Source: Escallonia rubra (lineage: Eukaryota > Streptophyta > Magnoliopsida > Escalloniales > Escalloniaceae). Taken from it: a stretch of DNA of 64,000 nucleotides. The stretch lies in NCBI GenBank assembly GCA_033065855.1, contig JAVXUO010001677.1, forward strand, positions 496,001 to 560,000. Direction: 5' to 3'. The notes under the pieces are model-generated. The model had not been told where the DNA came from. It was given only the letters and a program-made list of their open reading frames with translations, and searched no databases. The position numbers and the translations under genes were made by a program. How positions within the stretch are numbered: position 1 is the stretch's first letter; each line of letters starts with the position of its first letter. Below are positions 13,426 to 36,402 of the stretch, one piece after another.

Positions 13426-13739
13426 AGATTTCATTAGCGTCTAAAGAACAAAATAAACCTTTATTAAGTTCTTTAGCGTCTAAAGAATAAATTAGACAAT
13501 TTTTAACACGAGCATTCATATCGCAAAAGCTTTTTACCATGATCATACTACTCGGATTTAGGTTTTGGCACGTCTCTTTACTTAACTATCTTTGTGGGAA
13601 ACGAAAGGATTAACCTCAACAATATCTCACATCTCATAATCTTGAGGTGTTAGAAAGGTGCCATCTTCCTTTTCCACGTACTATGAACCGTAATCGGCAA
13701 ATCGCCGTCTAGCGGTTGAGCTACCCTTGGTACCTTCTA

Positions 13740-14005
13740 CAAGAGTAATAGCAAATTGAATCTTCATCGTAAGCAATCTCAACAATCAACAAATCTATGC
13801 ATTGCATAAGTAAATAACATAAACAATCTCAAGTGACATAATATAAAGAGATATACTTTAGATACTTGACAATGGAGATTTAGATAGTGATTTACTCTCA
13901 AGCCCATGTCTTCCATTTAAAAGGGAATTCCTTTTAAAGGCCTCAAAGTCTATTAGCATAGTCTACATTTGGGTCGAGACCTCTTACCCATCCGCCGGTG
14001 CTGCG

Positions 14006-14036
<31 letters not shown>

Positions 14037-14060
14037 CGAGGAATCATGCTTCACAATCTC
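13740..14060 (+). repeat. Copy B (partial) of the unclassified repeat family
   Basis: A fragment sharing GATACTTGACAATGGAGATT, the CTCTCAAGCC segment and the GGGTCGAGACC segment with copies A and C, in the same orientation as copy A and directly downstream of it. It ends near an (AC)n microsatellite at 14006-14031. Terminal sequences of the family are not visible here. Confidence 0.5.
14006..14031. repeat. (CA)n microsatellite
   Basis: Thirteen uninterrupted CA dinucleotides. Confidence 0.95.
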
Positions 14061-14272
14061 AAGGTTTTTTCCAATTTTTTTTTTTTATAGCTGAAAGATC
14101 ATGTACAAGGAAACTCTACCTAGACATCGATATCCATTAATCAAGTTCAAGCAGCTACGAATTTGCCGATCCGAATTCGCGGGACATGCCTTTGTATATA
14201 TTTAATCTGTGGATTTTGAGAAAAGATTCTACAGCTTTTGATTTTTAGCATTGTATAAACAAGTAATCTTTA

Positions 14273-15675
14273 GGATAAATTACACATGGCACCCCTGAGG
14301 TTTACCCTAAAATACATACGGCTACCCCTAACTTTGTAAATTACACTAAGCTACACATTTCTATTTTTCTGTTAACTATTTTTCTGTTAACAGAGTTAAC
14401 AAAATTAATGAAAAAACGGTCATACCCCTGATAAATAAATGAATTTACCCCTGAACTTCACTTTAACACAACCCCACATTGCCCGGCATCAAACGAGGGC
14501 ATTTTCAAATTTGAGATGATAGCCGATTACCGGCGATGGCACGGAGTTTCGGCGACGACTCTACCGCCTTCAGCGACTGCAGCTCCGGGTGGTGGCCGAG
14601 AAGGTGGTGGTGATCGATCTGGGGACCAACTCGACCATGGGCGCCATGGAGGGTGGCAAGCCGGTGATTATCACCAATGCCGAGGGGCAGCAGACGACGC
14701 CGTCTGTGGTGGCGGGGACCAAGAACGGGGATCGGCTGGTTGGGCAGATTGCCAAGCGGCAGGCGGTGGTCAACCTCGAGAATACCTTCTTCTCGGTGAA
14801 GAGGTTCATCAGTAGGAAGATGAACCTCTGGCGAGTGCCCCATCGTCTTACACCGTTTTTTCGCAAGGATTCCAAGCAGGTGGATGAGGATTCCAAGCAG
14901 GTGTCTTACACCGTTTTTCGTGACAGTCCGGCGAGTGCCCCATTGTCTCCTCCCAGAGCCGCCGGCAAAAAGAACAGCCTTGTGATTGTTGATTACTGGT
15001 GGAACCAACATGGTTCTGTCATAATTATTTTAAAATTCCATGAATCACGTTACTTGAAGTCGTAGTCTGTTATAGTCGTCCACTTATCTACCTAATTACC
15101 TCCAAATTTGACCTAGGGTTTTGAAATTGGGAGAGGCCAATAAAGGAAATATTAGGTCTTCTTCTTGATTCAGACGCCTCCTCTGCACCGTAATGTTCTT
15201 TGTCAGCCATTGACGCCATCGGCCCAATCGCCTTATCTGTATCTCTAGTTCAAGGTGGGCATAGTTATGAGAGTCTCAGAGAAGAAGCGAAGTGTCCGCC
15301 GCCGATGTGCTTTTGTGTGTGCTTGATGGGCAGTGCGGATTTGGTGTAGGATGGTGTTTGGATAGGTGGTAGTTGCCAGTAGTGGTCGTCGGTATGTATG
15401 AGAAATTAGGAGAATCAGCCTTTGGCGACAGTGGCGAAGCATCGGCGGCAGTGCCTAAGCATTGGGTTGTAAGGAAGAAGAAGTAGAAGAATATGGCATT
15501 TTGGGAATATCATGATAATTAAAAGGTGCCCTAACTTTTCTTAACAGTTCTCCAACGGAACTGGGCTTTATGTAAGACAGTGACAAACCACAGGGAGCAT
15601 AGAGTAATTAAAAAAGATAGGGGGGTCCGTGTGTAGTTTAGGACAAACCTCAGGGGTGCTAAGTGTAATTTACCC
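14273..15675. mobile_element. Pack-MULE (Mutator-like) carrying a chloroplast Hsp70 gene fragment
   Basis: The terminal inverted repeats are about 75 bp; 28 of the first 31 bases match, beginning GGATAAATTACAC on the left and GGGTAAATTACAC (reverse complement) on the right. The flanks carry a perfect 9-bp direct repeat TAATCTTTA at 14264-14272 and 15676-15684, the target-site length of Mutator elements. There is no transposase. The interior holds a captured fragment of an Hsp70 gene (14572-14925) and a further GC-richer segment (15080-15480) of unknown origin. The core AATTACACTTA...CCCTGAGGTTT of the ends is shared with the autonomous MULE at 35513-41630, so they are related families. Confidence 0.9.
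14572..14925 (+). pseudogene. Captured fragment of a chloroplast-type Hsp70 (DnaK) gene
   Basis: The frame read from 14589 gives [20 protein letters not shown], followed by [20 protein letters not shown], then [19 protein letters not shown] and [15 protein letters not shown]. This is the start of the Hsp70 ATPase domain, including the phosphate-binding DLGT loop. The RVVAEKVV lead-in and the DEDSKQVSY segment (near 14883) fit the stromal chloroplast Hsp70 as I remember it. The frame stays open to 15065 but loses Hsp70 similarity after about 14925. Between the two matching blocks the sequence is rearranged: GCGAGTGCCCCAT, GATTCCAAGCAGG and TCTTACACCGTTTTT each occur twice. Lacking most of the ATPase domain and all of the substrate domain, it cannot be a working chaperone. 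Confidence 0.85.
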
Positions 15676-15684
15676 TAATCTTTA

Positions 15685-16200
15685 AACCAATTTCAGAGTG
15701 TCGCATGACATTAAGTTGGTTTGTGACGATTTATTCACGGCAAGTGAGCAGGCGTAAATAGTTAAAAGAAAAACATAGAAACTATCCAGTTCATCTCCTA
15801 TAGACTCACTTGGGATTTTTCTTCATCTTATACATTCATCCCATACATTCAGATGTACATATTTAACGCAAAAGCAAGAGCTTACAAAACTTGTTATTTA
15901 AGTCGCATTTATTTATTTGTTCTTATTATTCTCAATATGCAACATCTATTTGTACACAACATCTATTTATGACTGATGTATTGTTTTATTTGCGAATTTT
16001 CAGAATAGGGCTGTTGTTCTTGTTCATATTTAGCGTTTTGGCTTCAACAAGAGTGTACTAATCTCTTATGCAGGTAGCTTTTGATGGAAGTTTCTGGCCT
16101 ATAACATCAATTTTCTTCGAGCCGCTCTCAAATTTTCAAAGAGGTTCGGCTATGTGCCACTCCTTGTCGGCGCTAACATAGTGGGGATAGCGGTAATATA
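15685..16200. other. Intergenic sequence, nothing recognised
   Basis: AT-rich flank between the Pack-MULE and the hairpin-containing repeat. No open frame, inverted repeat or RNA gene recognised. Confidence 0.5.
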
Positions 16201-16234
16201 TTAGTAGCGCTTTTTTTCTTGTACTCTATCTTGT

Positions 16235-16895
16235 ACTGTCTACCGCAACAGCTTGTTGCGGCCTCCTTTCCTAGCCCACCTTTCACATGGCCCACCCCCC
16301 TTCTCCTTTCCTGGCCCACCTTTCACATGGCACACCCCCCTTTTCCTTTCCTTTTCGGCCCACCCCTAAAACCGCAACTGATTGTTGCGGCCTGCCCAAA
16401 AGCAAACCGCAACAATCAGTTGCAGTCCTTCCATTTTTTCACCTGCCACGTGGCCCCCACCCCCACGGCCCTTTCCTTTTTTCTTGTTTTTCTCTTCCAG
16501 CTTTTTCGTGCCCCCCCCCCCCCCCCCCCCCCCCTCCCTTTTTCTTGTATTTTATTTTTTTCCTGCTTGTATTTTATTTTTTTTCCCTTAAGTATTTATT
16601 TATTTTTCATTTGGATAACTTTTATTACCTTTCAAACTATATGGTTTTTTATGAAAACTCTACACCTCTCCAAAGTAAAAATGGAAAGAGAAAAGTTTCA
16701 TAAAAAATCATATAGTTTGAAAGGTAATAAAAGTTATCCAAATGAAAAATAAATAAATACTTAAGGGAAAAAAAAAATACAAGCAGGAAAAAAAATGGGA
16801 GCCCTAAGTTTAAGCAATTTAAATGAAGAAAGGACATGGGGAGGAAGACAACACAGCAACCACAACAAATTGTTGCGGTTGGGCGGATATTATCC
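16235..16895. repeat. Foldback/MITE-like repeat with long hairpin and poly-C tract
   Basis: About 100-bp arms at 16556-16657 and 16693-16796 are near-perfect reverse complements with a loop of about 35 bp. Outside them lie short palindromes of the type GCAACAGCTTGTTGC (16244-16258) and CAACAAATTGTTGCGG (about 16863-16878), so the inverted symmetry may span the whole segment. A run of 24 C lies at 16511-16534. No transposase or target duplication was found. The transcript would fold into a strong hairpin and could feed small-RNA production, which is inference. Confidence 0.65.
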
Positions 16896-16916
16896 ACTGT
16901 TGGGTGTAGATCGGCC

Positions 16917-16920
<4 letters not shown>

Positions 16921-16985
<65 letters not shown>
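16921..16985. repeat. (TA)n microsatellite
   Basis: About 32 uninterrupted AT dinucleotides. Confidence 0.95.
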
Positions 16986-16988
<3 letters not shown>

Positions 16989-17190
16989 TCTCATACTTGA
17001 TTCTTATTTGCATAATAGGGGGTTGCAAGATACCCTGGTAGTAATTGGTGAATGTTATTGTAAGGCCAGCGTAAGTGGACGCTTTTGTCCATAATGGTTC
17101 AAGTTGCTCATAATATTAGTAGTCAAATGTATGAAGTAATCTCAAACTTGAATGATTTCTGAAAAGCTTATATTAAACTTTCAATACTTA

Positions 17191-17552
17191 GGCCCCGTTT
17201 GACACTCTTTTTTTTCCCAGTTTTAGAAACTGAAAAAAATAAACGCGTTTAGTAACCAGTTTTCGTTTTTTTTTCTTCAGTTTAAAAAGTTAGTTTTTAA
17301 ACCAAGACTGTTTTTGAAAACTCCAAAAATAAGTTTAGGGTTTTTTTTTTTTTTTAGACCACTACCTTCCCACCGCCGCCAGCTACCACCACCGCCATCG
17401 CAAACCATCACAAAAAAAAAACTCAAAATAAAAACTGGATTATCAAACACTCACTTGTTTTTGTAAAAAAATATATAATTAAACTACTCTTAGTTTATTT
17501 TATTTTTTTTAAAAATTAAAAACCAAAACTGAAAGTGTTATCAAACAAAGCC
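17191..17552. mobile_element. Tourist-like MITE (copy 2)
   Basis: Terminal inverted repeats GGCCCCGTTTGACACTC and (reverse complement) GGCTTTGTTTGATAACAC, flanked by the direct repeat TTA at 17188-17190 and 17553-17555, the PIF/Harbinger target duplication. Same family as the element at 12786-13188, with the shared ACTACCTTCCCACCGCC core. No coding capacity. Confidence 0.85.
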
Positions 17553-17555
17553 TTA

Positions 17556-18138
17556 ATAATAATTTTGAGTAATTTTATCCTCCACACGTTTAATTGTCCT
17601 TGTGTTTGTCTCTGACCATCAAACTTTAATCTTAGCTTAAATTCACCAAGCAAACGATTTTGTTACAACTAAAATCACGGACACCGTAACTACTAAGTTG
17701 ATGCCAAAAGAGTTTCTCTTTTTCCTTTTTTTTTTTTTTTTTGAGATAAATCACGAACTGGTCCCCTTTGGGTTCATCTAGTTGCACTAACATACCTACG
17801 GTTTCAAATATTGCAAATGGTCAATATGGTCTTGATTTTGTTAGAAATTTCCATCCAAACTGACGAGCATTCGATACACAAGCTTAAAAGGTGCCTTTTG
17901 GGAAGTTGATATGAGCAGATGACTCTATGATTTTGTTCCTTTTCCCAGAACCTTTTTCTTCTTCAGTCGAACTAAACCTCACCAGACCAGACCCTAGCTG
18001 CCACCAATCTCCTTTCATCACCACTTAACCAGTCCACCCACCACTACATCCTCTATGGAACTAGAGGATGTTGTTTGGCAATGGCCCTGTAGGACCAAAT
18101 CCTGACTGCCACAACTTTCTTGTCCTTTACTTTTTTAG

Positions 18139-18195
<57 letters not shown>

Positions 18196-18840
18196 ACTAC
18201 AAAGCAGTCAAGTTACATGCTGCCTGTAAAGGCAACAACGGATCACACTTGCCATCTACTCCGTATATTCTCCACCAAACCTCGTGCATACCACCACCTC
18301 TATGGTTGGGACAATTATTTGTGAAAATCAAAGATGTTGGCACCAGATCCATTACCTTGGTCGACGCTTTCAGTTACAGTACTTTCGAGGTTGCCGATGG
18401 CTTGACCAATAGACTTGATCGACTCCTAAGCAACTACGCCAGCTTCAAGCAAGCTCAGTGTTCCTTGAAGGCTCGACTGCGACCTGGCAGATGATGGTGG
18501 CTTCTTTTTCTAAGCCAGAGCCGAATTTGTTGATATACGTTTAGGGTCTAGGGATAGTAGTGATATGCGTTTTATGGGATATAAGGTTGAACAAAACACA
18601 ACGGTTCTATTAACAATTAAGGAGAAATCAGATCAGATATTTCAAGTATTCTATTGGATTCCAGCTACTGCCACACAATCAACACCATTGAAAGCCATTG
18701 ACAACAACTGAAGCCCCACATAAGTTTATGCAGACTTCAAGGATCCATTTTGCAGTTTTCTCAACAACAAAAAAATTTAATGGGCTTTAGATGCCAAAAG
18801 AGTTCAGAACAAAGTCCGAAACCGTTTTGAAGGAAATACG
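17556..18840. other. Intergenic sequence with (TA)n tract; possible decayed transposon end
   Basis: At about 17742 the phrase GAACTGGTCCCCTTTGGGTT resembles one terminal repeat of plant MULE or CACTA elements, but no matching right end was found. A (TA)n microsatellite lies at 18143-18193. An 81-codon frame at 18249-18494 has no recognisable domain. Nothing else assigned. Confidence 0.4.
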
Positions 18841-19370
18841 TTTTTTTTTTTTTTTTTGGGTAGATTAATAGATACACAACACGAAATCATGAAGATATGT
18901 GCTAACATGCAAGGCCTCAAGGTGGAAAGCCCAATAAAAGCTAACTACAAATACAAAAAGAAAAGATAAACCACAGAATAATAAAGAGAAGGATAGCACC
19001 AGAACGCAAATTAACACAAACACCACACAAACTGCATCCCTGAATACGGACTCCTCCCATGACCCAATAAACATCCCCAAAGTATCTCCATCAGCACCAT
19101 TAGCTAAAACAAGCAACCAATGAGTGCGCCACGCGCCACCGTCATTTCTGTCAGATCCACCCAAAACAACACCACATATGCAACAGCTTGCCCAACCACC
19201 CGAATCTGAGAGCGCGCGACACAAGCGCAGCCCACCATGCACCAATCAAAAGCTAAGAACAGGCCGAGGGGAGAGGGACAAACCTAGCCCAAAACTACAC
19301 GCTCTCCTCACAGCCACATCATACACACAACAAAAACCAAAACCAAAAGGAGGGTGTAGTTTCCAGAAGT
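18841..19370 (-). mobile_element. Possible LINE 3' end (minus strand)
   Basis: A run of 19 T at 18841-18859 would be the poly(A) tail of a minus-strand retroposed sequence. The next 500 bp read in reverse as a T-rich 3' untranslated-like segment, resembling tails of plant L1 elements in composition only. No reverse-transcriptase segment is attached and no clear target duplication was found. Confidence 0.3.
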
Positions 19371-20467
19371 AGTGGCTTTGGTTTGCCATGGTTGTAACAT
19401 CTTTCATGTTTGTCACCATACACCTTCACTAATGATGCTACCTTTGTTTCCCTCAAATTGCAACCTCTCTTTGTTGTTGCATTGTTTCATCTTTTCCCCT
19501 TCAAAACGCCATATCAATCCTATATCATACGATGCGAGAAACATCCCAACAAAAGAACCAACTCATTCTAAAAAAATGGAACATGAAGACCAAGATAGTC
19601 AAAAGGTAGAAATCAACCGCATCAATTTCCTTTATGTTGATACAAGGTCTAGACCACGTTCTCACTTTTTTGCGAAATGGAACCTTGAATCAAAATGCTA
19701 ATTCCCCATCATTAATAATAGTTGGGAATGCTAAATGCTGAACCAGAACTAAGTTTGGCGTGTCTCATGAGCTTGGCTCATCCACTTCCTGAAAATTCTG
19801 AACAGCCATCGGTCTTGGTGTTTCAAGTCGCTGTTACCTATATGATCTGTCATGAGCGCCACTACTGAAAGGTAAAGGGAAACCAAAAGCCAACTCAATA
19901 ATATTCCTGCAGAGCCCATTCAGGTGCTCCAGAAACAATTCATAATAAATTGATAATCCATAATCTACGTTGACAGAAAAAATAAAGATATTTGCATTTA
20001 GCAGCACTTAAAGTCGTAATGACTTCATCTTGTGCAATGTTGCATCCTGCCATGCCTGTCTCGTTGACACAATCTTCTACACCAGTGCCGTCGGTAACAA
20101 AATAACCAATGCACCTCTCTAAGCTTAGTTATCTACCAACTTCCATCATTATTTCGTCTTGTATTCTCTCTCCGTTCTCTGACTTGCATTAAGCGTCATC
20201 ACAAGATAATTACCTCAAATGCTTTGTCTATAACTGCATCACCTTCCTTTATAAACCTAACAATTTAGACCACTGCAAAATCGAATCTGTTTGAACATAC
20301 GTACATGTCACATTCAAAAGTACTCCTTTATATTTCTACACACGAATAATTAATGGATATAAAACTAATGGTGTGATATTCTGACTTTTCCCTCTTATTT
20401 CAATCATAATCTTGTACTTCGAGAATAAATAACTGGGGAGAACAAAAGGCTCTGATATCTCAGTGGA
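19371..20467. other. Intergenic sequence, nothing recognised
   Basis: Only short open frames without known domains. Lies downstream (3') of TAD2. No repeat boundary recognised. Confidence 0.45.
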
Positions 20468-20704
20468 TTAATTAAGTACGAATTGATGCTTTGATGATGA
20501 ACAATTCTGCAGAAATTGAACAAATTCGGAAAAGCAAGGGGGTCGCACATGAAACCAAGTATTTAGATTGAAGGTCTCAACTCGGAATCTTACGATTGAT
20601 TTACCCTTCAACCATACCTTGCACTGCAACTTTAGTTCATCACCAGATTGTCCGTCCACCTTCGACAAGTTCATCGAAGGCCAGACGGTTAAGTCAACGC
20701 ACTA
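20468..20704 (-). CDS. Coding-like exon of unknown identity
   Basis: A minus-strand open segment of about 78 codons that I do not recognise. It follows a possible splice acceptor (CTCCTTAG just above 20704) and ends in TAA at 20468. The reading contains WLKGKSIVRFRVETFNLN and FSEFVQFLQN, with amino-acid usage more like a globular protein than translated noncoding DNA. It lies 500 bp beyond the TAD2 stop on the same strand. It could be the last exon of another gene, a gene fragment or an alternative 3' exon. No upstream exon of the same protein was found. Confidence 0.3.
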
Positions 20705-21202
20705 AGGAGATAATGGTGGGTAGGATGATCATTAATATTTTGGCATCCATGGGTTAGCTGTTCTCTAAGGGTTCTAAATCAGGCAGGATGATCTAGGCCC
20801 TCAAAATCTTGTTCTCTCTGTGTATTCGGTGAATTTGGCAGAAGGCTCTAAGGGCTCTAAATCAGGTGGGATGATCTTGTTCTCTCCACAAGCTACATCA
20901 GACACGGTATTCCGTGAATTTGGCAGAAGGTTAAAAGAGAGGACCCAAATTGATCGTGCCACAGAAAACATTGCATCAATACATCATGTAGTTGAAGAGC
21001 ATACAAAAGCTGACAGAATAGACTTTTGTTGTTCACTCAGTCAACTGAGTGATCAAAGTCCCAACAAATAAAGATAAACCTGAAAAGAGAAAAGACAATA
21101 AACAGAATACCAAACACACAGGAGAAGTATTTTCAGAAACCTGTGTAAATGCATACCTGTTTAAGAAGAAAAATAAGAGATCTACACCAGCTACATTTAA
21201 TT

Positions 21203-34182
<12,980 letters not shown>

Positions 34183-34460
34183 CTAAATAAAACAATTCAA
34201 AGAATCATTCACTTTGGAAAAAAAATCTACAAGCAGGTTTACTACCAAAAAAATACATAGAAATCACAATCTGGACTATAGGGAACCGATGAATAGTACT
34301 ACCAAATGGAAACTAACCAATATAACGCAATCATACATGCATATTTGCTATGTTACTGTATAAAAACAGATCGAGTTAATTAAAAAAGTTCCAAATATCA
34401 CATCCAACAACGATACGTCATCCTCCATTATTGAAAGTTGAGGAGATTAGGAGAAAAACA

Positions 34461-34680
34461 CTCCCTCTGTTTCATTGGTTTTGCACCCTTTGACTTTTTG
34501 TGTATCTCTAGATAGACTCAGTACATGTAAACATTTGACTTTACCCGATGTTTTGGCCCTAGCTTGACTTGTCAAACAATACTTATTGAATCTATAATTA
34601 CTATTTGAGTTCGTTTTAATGTATACACACATTAGATCTATCCTAGGAACTTGCCAAAAGTCAATGAAAGGAAGGGGGTA
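34461..34680. mobile_element. Stowaway-like MITE in the TAD2 5' leader intron
   Basis: Imperfect terminal inverted repeats: left CTCCCTCTGTTTCATTGG, right (reverse complement) CCCCCTTCCTTTCATTGAC. Length about 220 bp with no coding capacity, typical of Stowaway-type MITEs. It lies about 280 bp upstream of the TAD2 start codon, inside the predicted leader intron. Confidence 0.6.
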
Positions 34681-35265
34681 CCTTAAATTGCAAATTCTAC
34701 TTTAAACTGGAGCCAAATTATTACTAAATGCGAGCAAAGGGTCCCTAGAGCCTAGGCACAAGGTGCAGGCACGCACCTTTCCGAAGCGAGGCGCAAAGTA
34801 AAAAAATAAAAAAATATAGTTACATTAAACCATTAAATCACATAAGAAAATTTCACAACATTAGAAAAGGTTTCAAATCTAGTGAGTAGTTAATCCTAAC
34901 TTCTTGTAGATTGGTTCACAGGTTTTTACTACTTCTCCTACATTCTATTTTCATTTTCCTTCTCCCTGCAGCTGGAAAATGGTATGATTGCTCGTTTCAG
35001 GGTGACATGGACAGAGCAGTATTTAAATCATAACACAATATGATGCCAAAGACTGATGGAATGGAATTGATCAAGCGCCAATCTTGGGGAACCAGGGAAG
35101 TCTGCTACATGAAGCAACCATCTCATTAAAAACGGCATAGAAAATTATCATACAAACCAAAAAACAAAGTCCTGTCTGAGTTGCAAAATGCATATATGCC
35201 TCTGGTCTATTAACCGTGCCAAAACAGTGGTTTCACACGTACATATACACACATATATATACATA

Positions 35266-35285
35266 GAGAGAGAGAGAGAGAGAGA
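35266..35285. repeat. (GA)n microsatellite
   Basis: AG repeat just beside the predicted splice donor of the TAD2 leader exon, so on the transcript it would be a CT-rich start of the intron. Confidence 0.9.
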
Positions 35286-35288
35286 CGA

Positions 35289-35470
35289 ACCTGGTGGTGG
35301 TCGGAGGCAAGAGTAGCAGCCGCCAGCAGTGAGATCACGAGCCGGCGCCGGTGGCGATGGGAGCAGAAACCAGTGGCAACTGGAGCAGCGGCAGACGGCG
35401 AGGTGAACCGTGAACAGCTGTCGGCGGCGAGGCACAGTGAAGAGCAGAACAAGAATTTGGGTTTTAGGCT
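35289..35470 (-). promoter_or_regulatory. Probable TAD2 untranslated first exon and core promoter
   Basis: On the minus strand this GC-rich block ends in CACCACCAG/GTTCGTC, a good splice donor. The TAD2 start codon at 34182 follows a splice acceptor directly, so a leader exon is required and this is the best candidate. Upstream (higher coordinates) only about 40 bp of AT-rich sequence, with a weak TATA-like TTAAAATAAAAATAG near 35480-35495, separates it from the end of a Mutator-like element. Inferred from splice signals only. Confidence 0.5.
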
Positions 35471-35732
35471 TTTTTTTTCTATTTTTATTTTAAGAAATCG
35501 ATTAAAAAGATGGGGCAAATTACACTTATATCCCTGAGGTTTGGGTATAATTACAGCCAAGGACAATAGTTTGGTATAATTACACTTATGTCCTTTGACC
35601 AAACGGAATACAGAAATACATAACGGTTTTGACAAAAAGACCTAATTGCCCTTAAATAAAAGTTGAAATCCTGAATTGCCCTTGGGAGACAAAAAGCGGG
35701 AAAGTGGAAGCTCGTGTCATTTTATTATATCT

Positions 35733-35738
<6 letters not shown>

Positions 35739-35769
<31 letters not shown>

Positions 35770-35782
35770 TCTCTCTCTCTCT
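35739..35782. repeat. (CT)n tract in the transposase leader
   Basis: CT-rich microsatellite upstream of the mudrA leader. Pyrimidine tracts like this are common around plant transcription starts. About 60 bp later the sequence AAACCCTAGTT and a possible donor AAG/GTTAGT (35881-35889) follow, consistent with a leader exon and an intron ending just before the ATG at 36403. Confidence 0.8.
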
Positions 35783-36402
35783 TCTTTTTCCGTCTGTTCT
35801 TCTCTCAGACACTAAAAAACCCTAGTTCGTGGAAGATTGAAGTCGTGGTCGGCGTGAGAAAGTTGTGCTAGAAACAATTTAAGGTTAGTAATCGCGAACC
35901 CATCTGTTAGCCATTTACGCTGTTTTGTATGAACGTGAATACACTGTGTTTGGGTTTTGTTCTGCAAAATTTAGCCATTTTTAAAACTCATTTTCTCGTA
36001 GATCAACACCCAGTTGATGACTGCATGTTATGATCTTCGTCTGCTCAGTTTGAATTTTACGGTTTAGGGTTTTCTTTTTCGATTTAAACGTATGTCTGTG
36101 CTATCATGCAAATCTAAGGATGTCTAGGGTTTTTGCACTTAAGATATCCCTTGAATTAAAAGTGTAGTGGGTTGTATGTTGTGTAGCATGTTTTCTCCTC
36201 ATGCATTTGATGTATCTGTTTAGGTTAAGTAGTTTGCGGGAATGAAAAATTGGGGCTTTTCTGAAAAAAGCTTAATTAGTGACAAATGATGCCGTAATAT
36301 CGTTGTGTATGCAGTCTTTTGTCCTTACATGTTACTCTTTACCCTTTACATATGTATTTAAAGTTAGGAGTATTTTCTTTTCATCCTATACCAGGTTCAG
36401 AT

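Noticed and set aside
13675-13745. tRNA-like look on the minus strand (TAGCTCAACCGC and ACGGTTCATAG)
   Set aside because: The second box lacks the GGTTCGAnnCC core and no cloverleaf stems could be formed, so neither a tRNA nor a SINE is supported.
14505-15011. 168-codon minus-strand frame over the Hsp70 fragment
   Set aside because: Antisense shadow of the GC-rich captured segment. The plus frame has clear Hsp70 similarity and the minus frame none.
16219-16752. 177-codon plus-strand frame rich in Pro and Phe
   Set aside because: It runs through a 24-C tract and one arm of the hairpin repeat. The composition is an artefact of C- and T-rich DNA.
18249-18494. 81-codon plus-strand frame after the (TA)n tract
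   Set aside because: No known domain and no supporting exon structure. Too short to claim.
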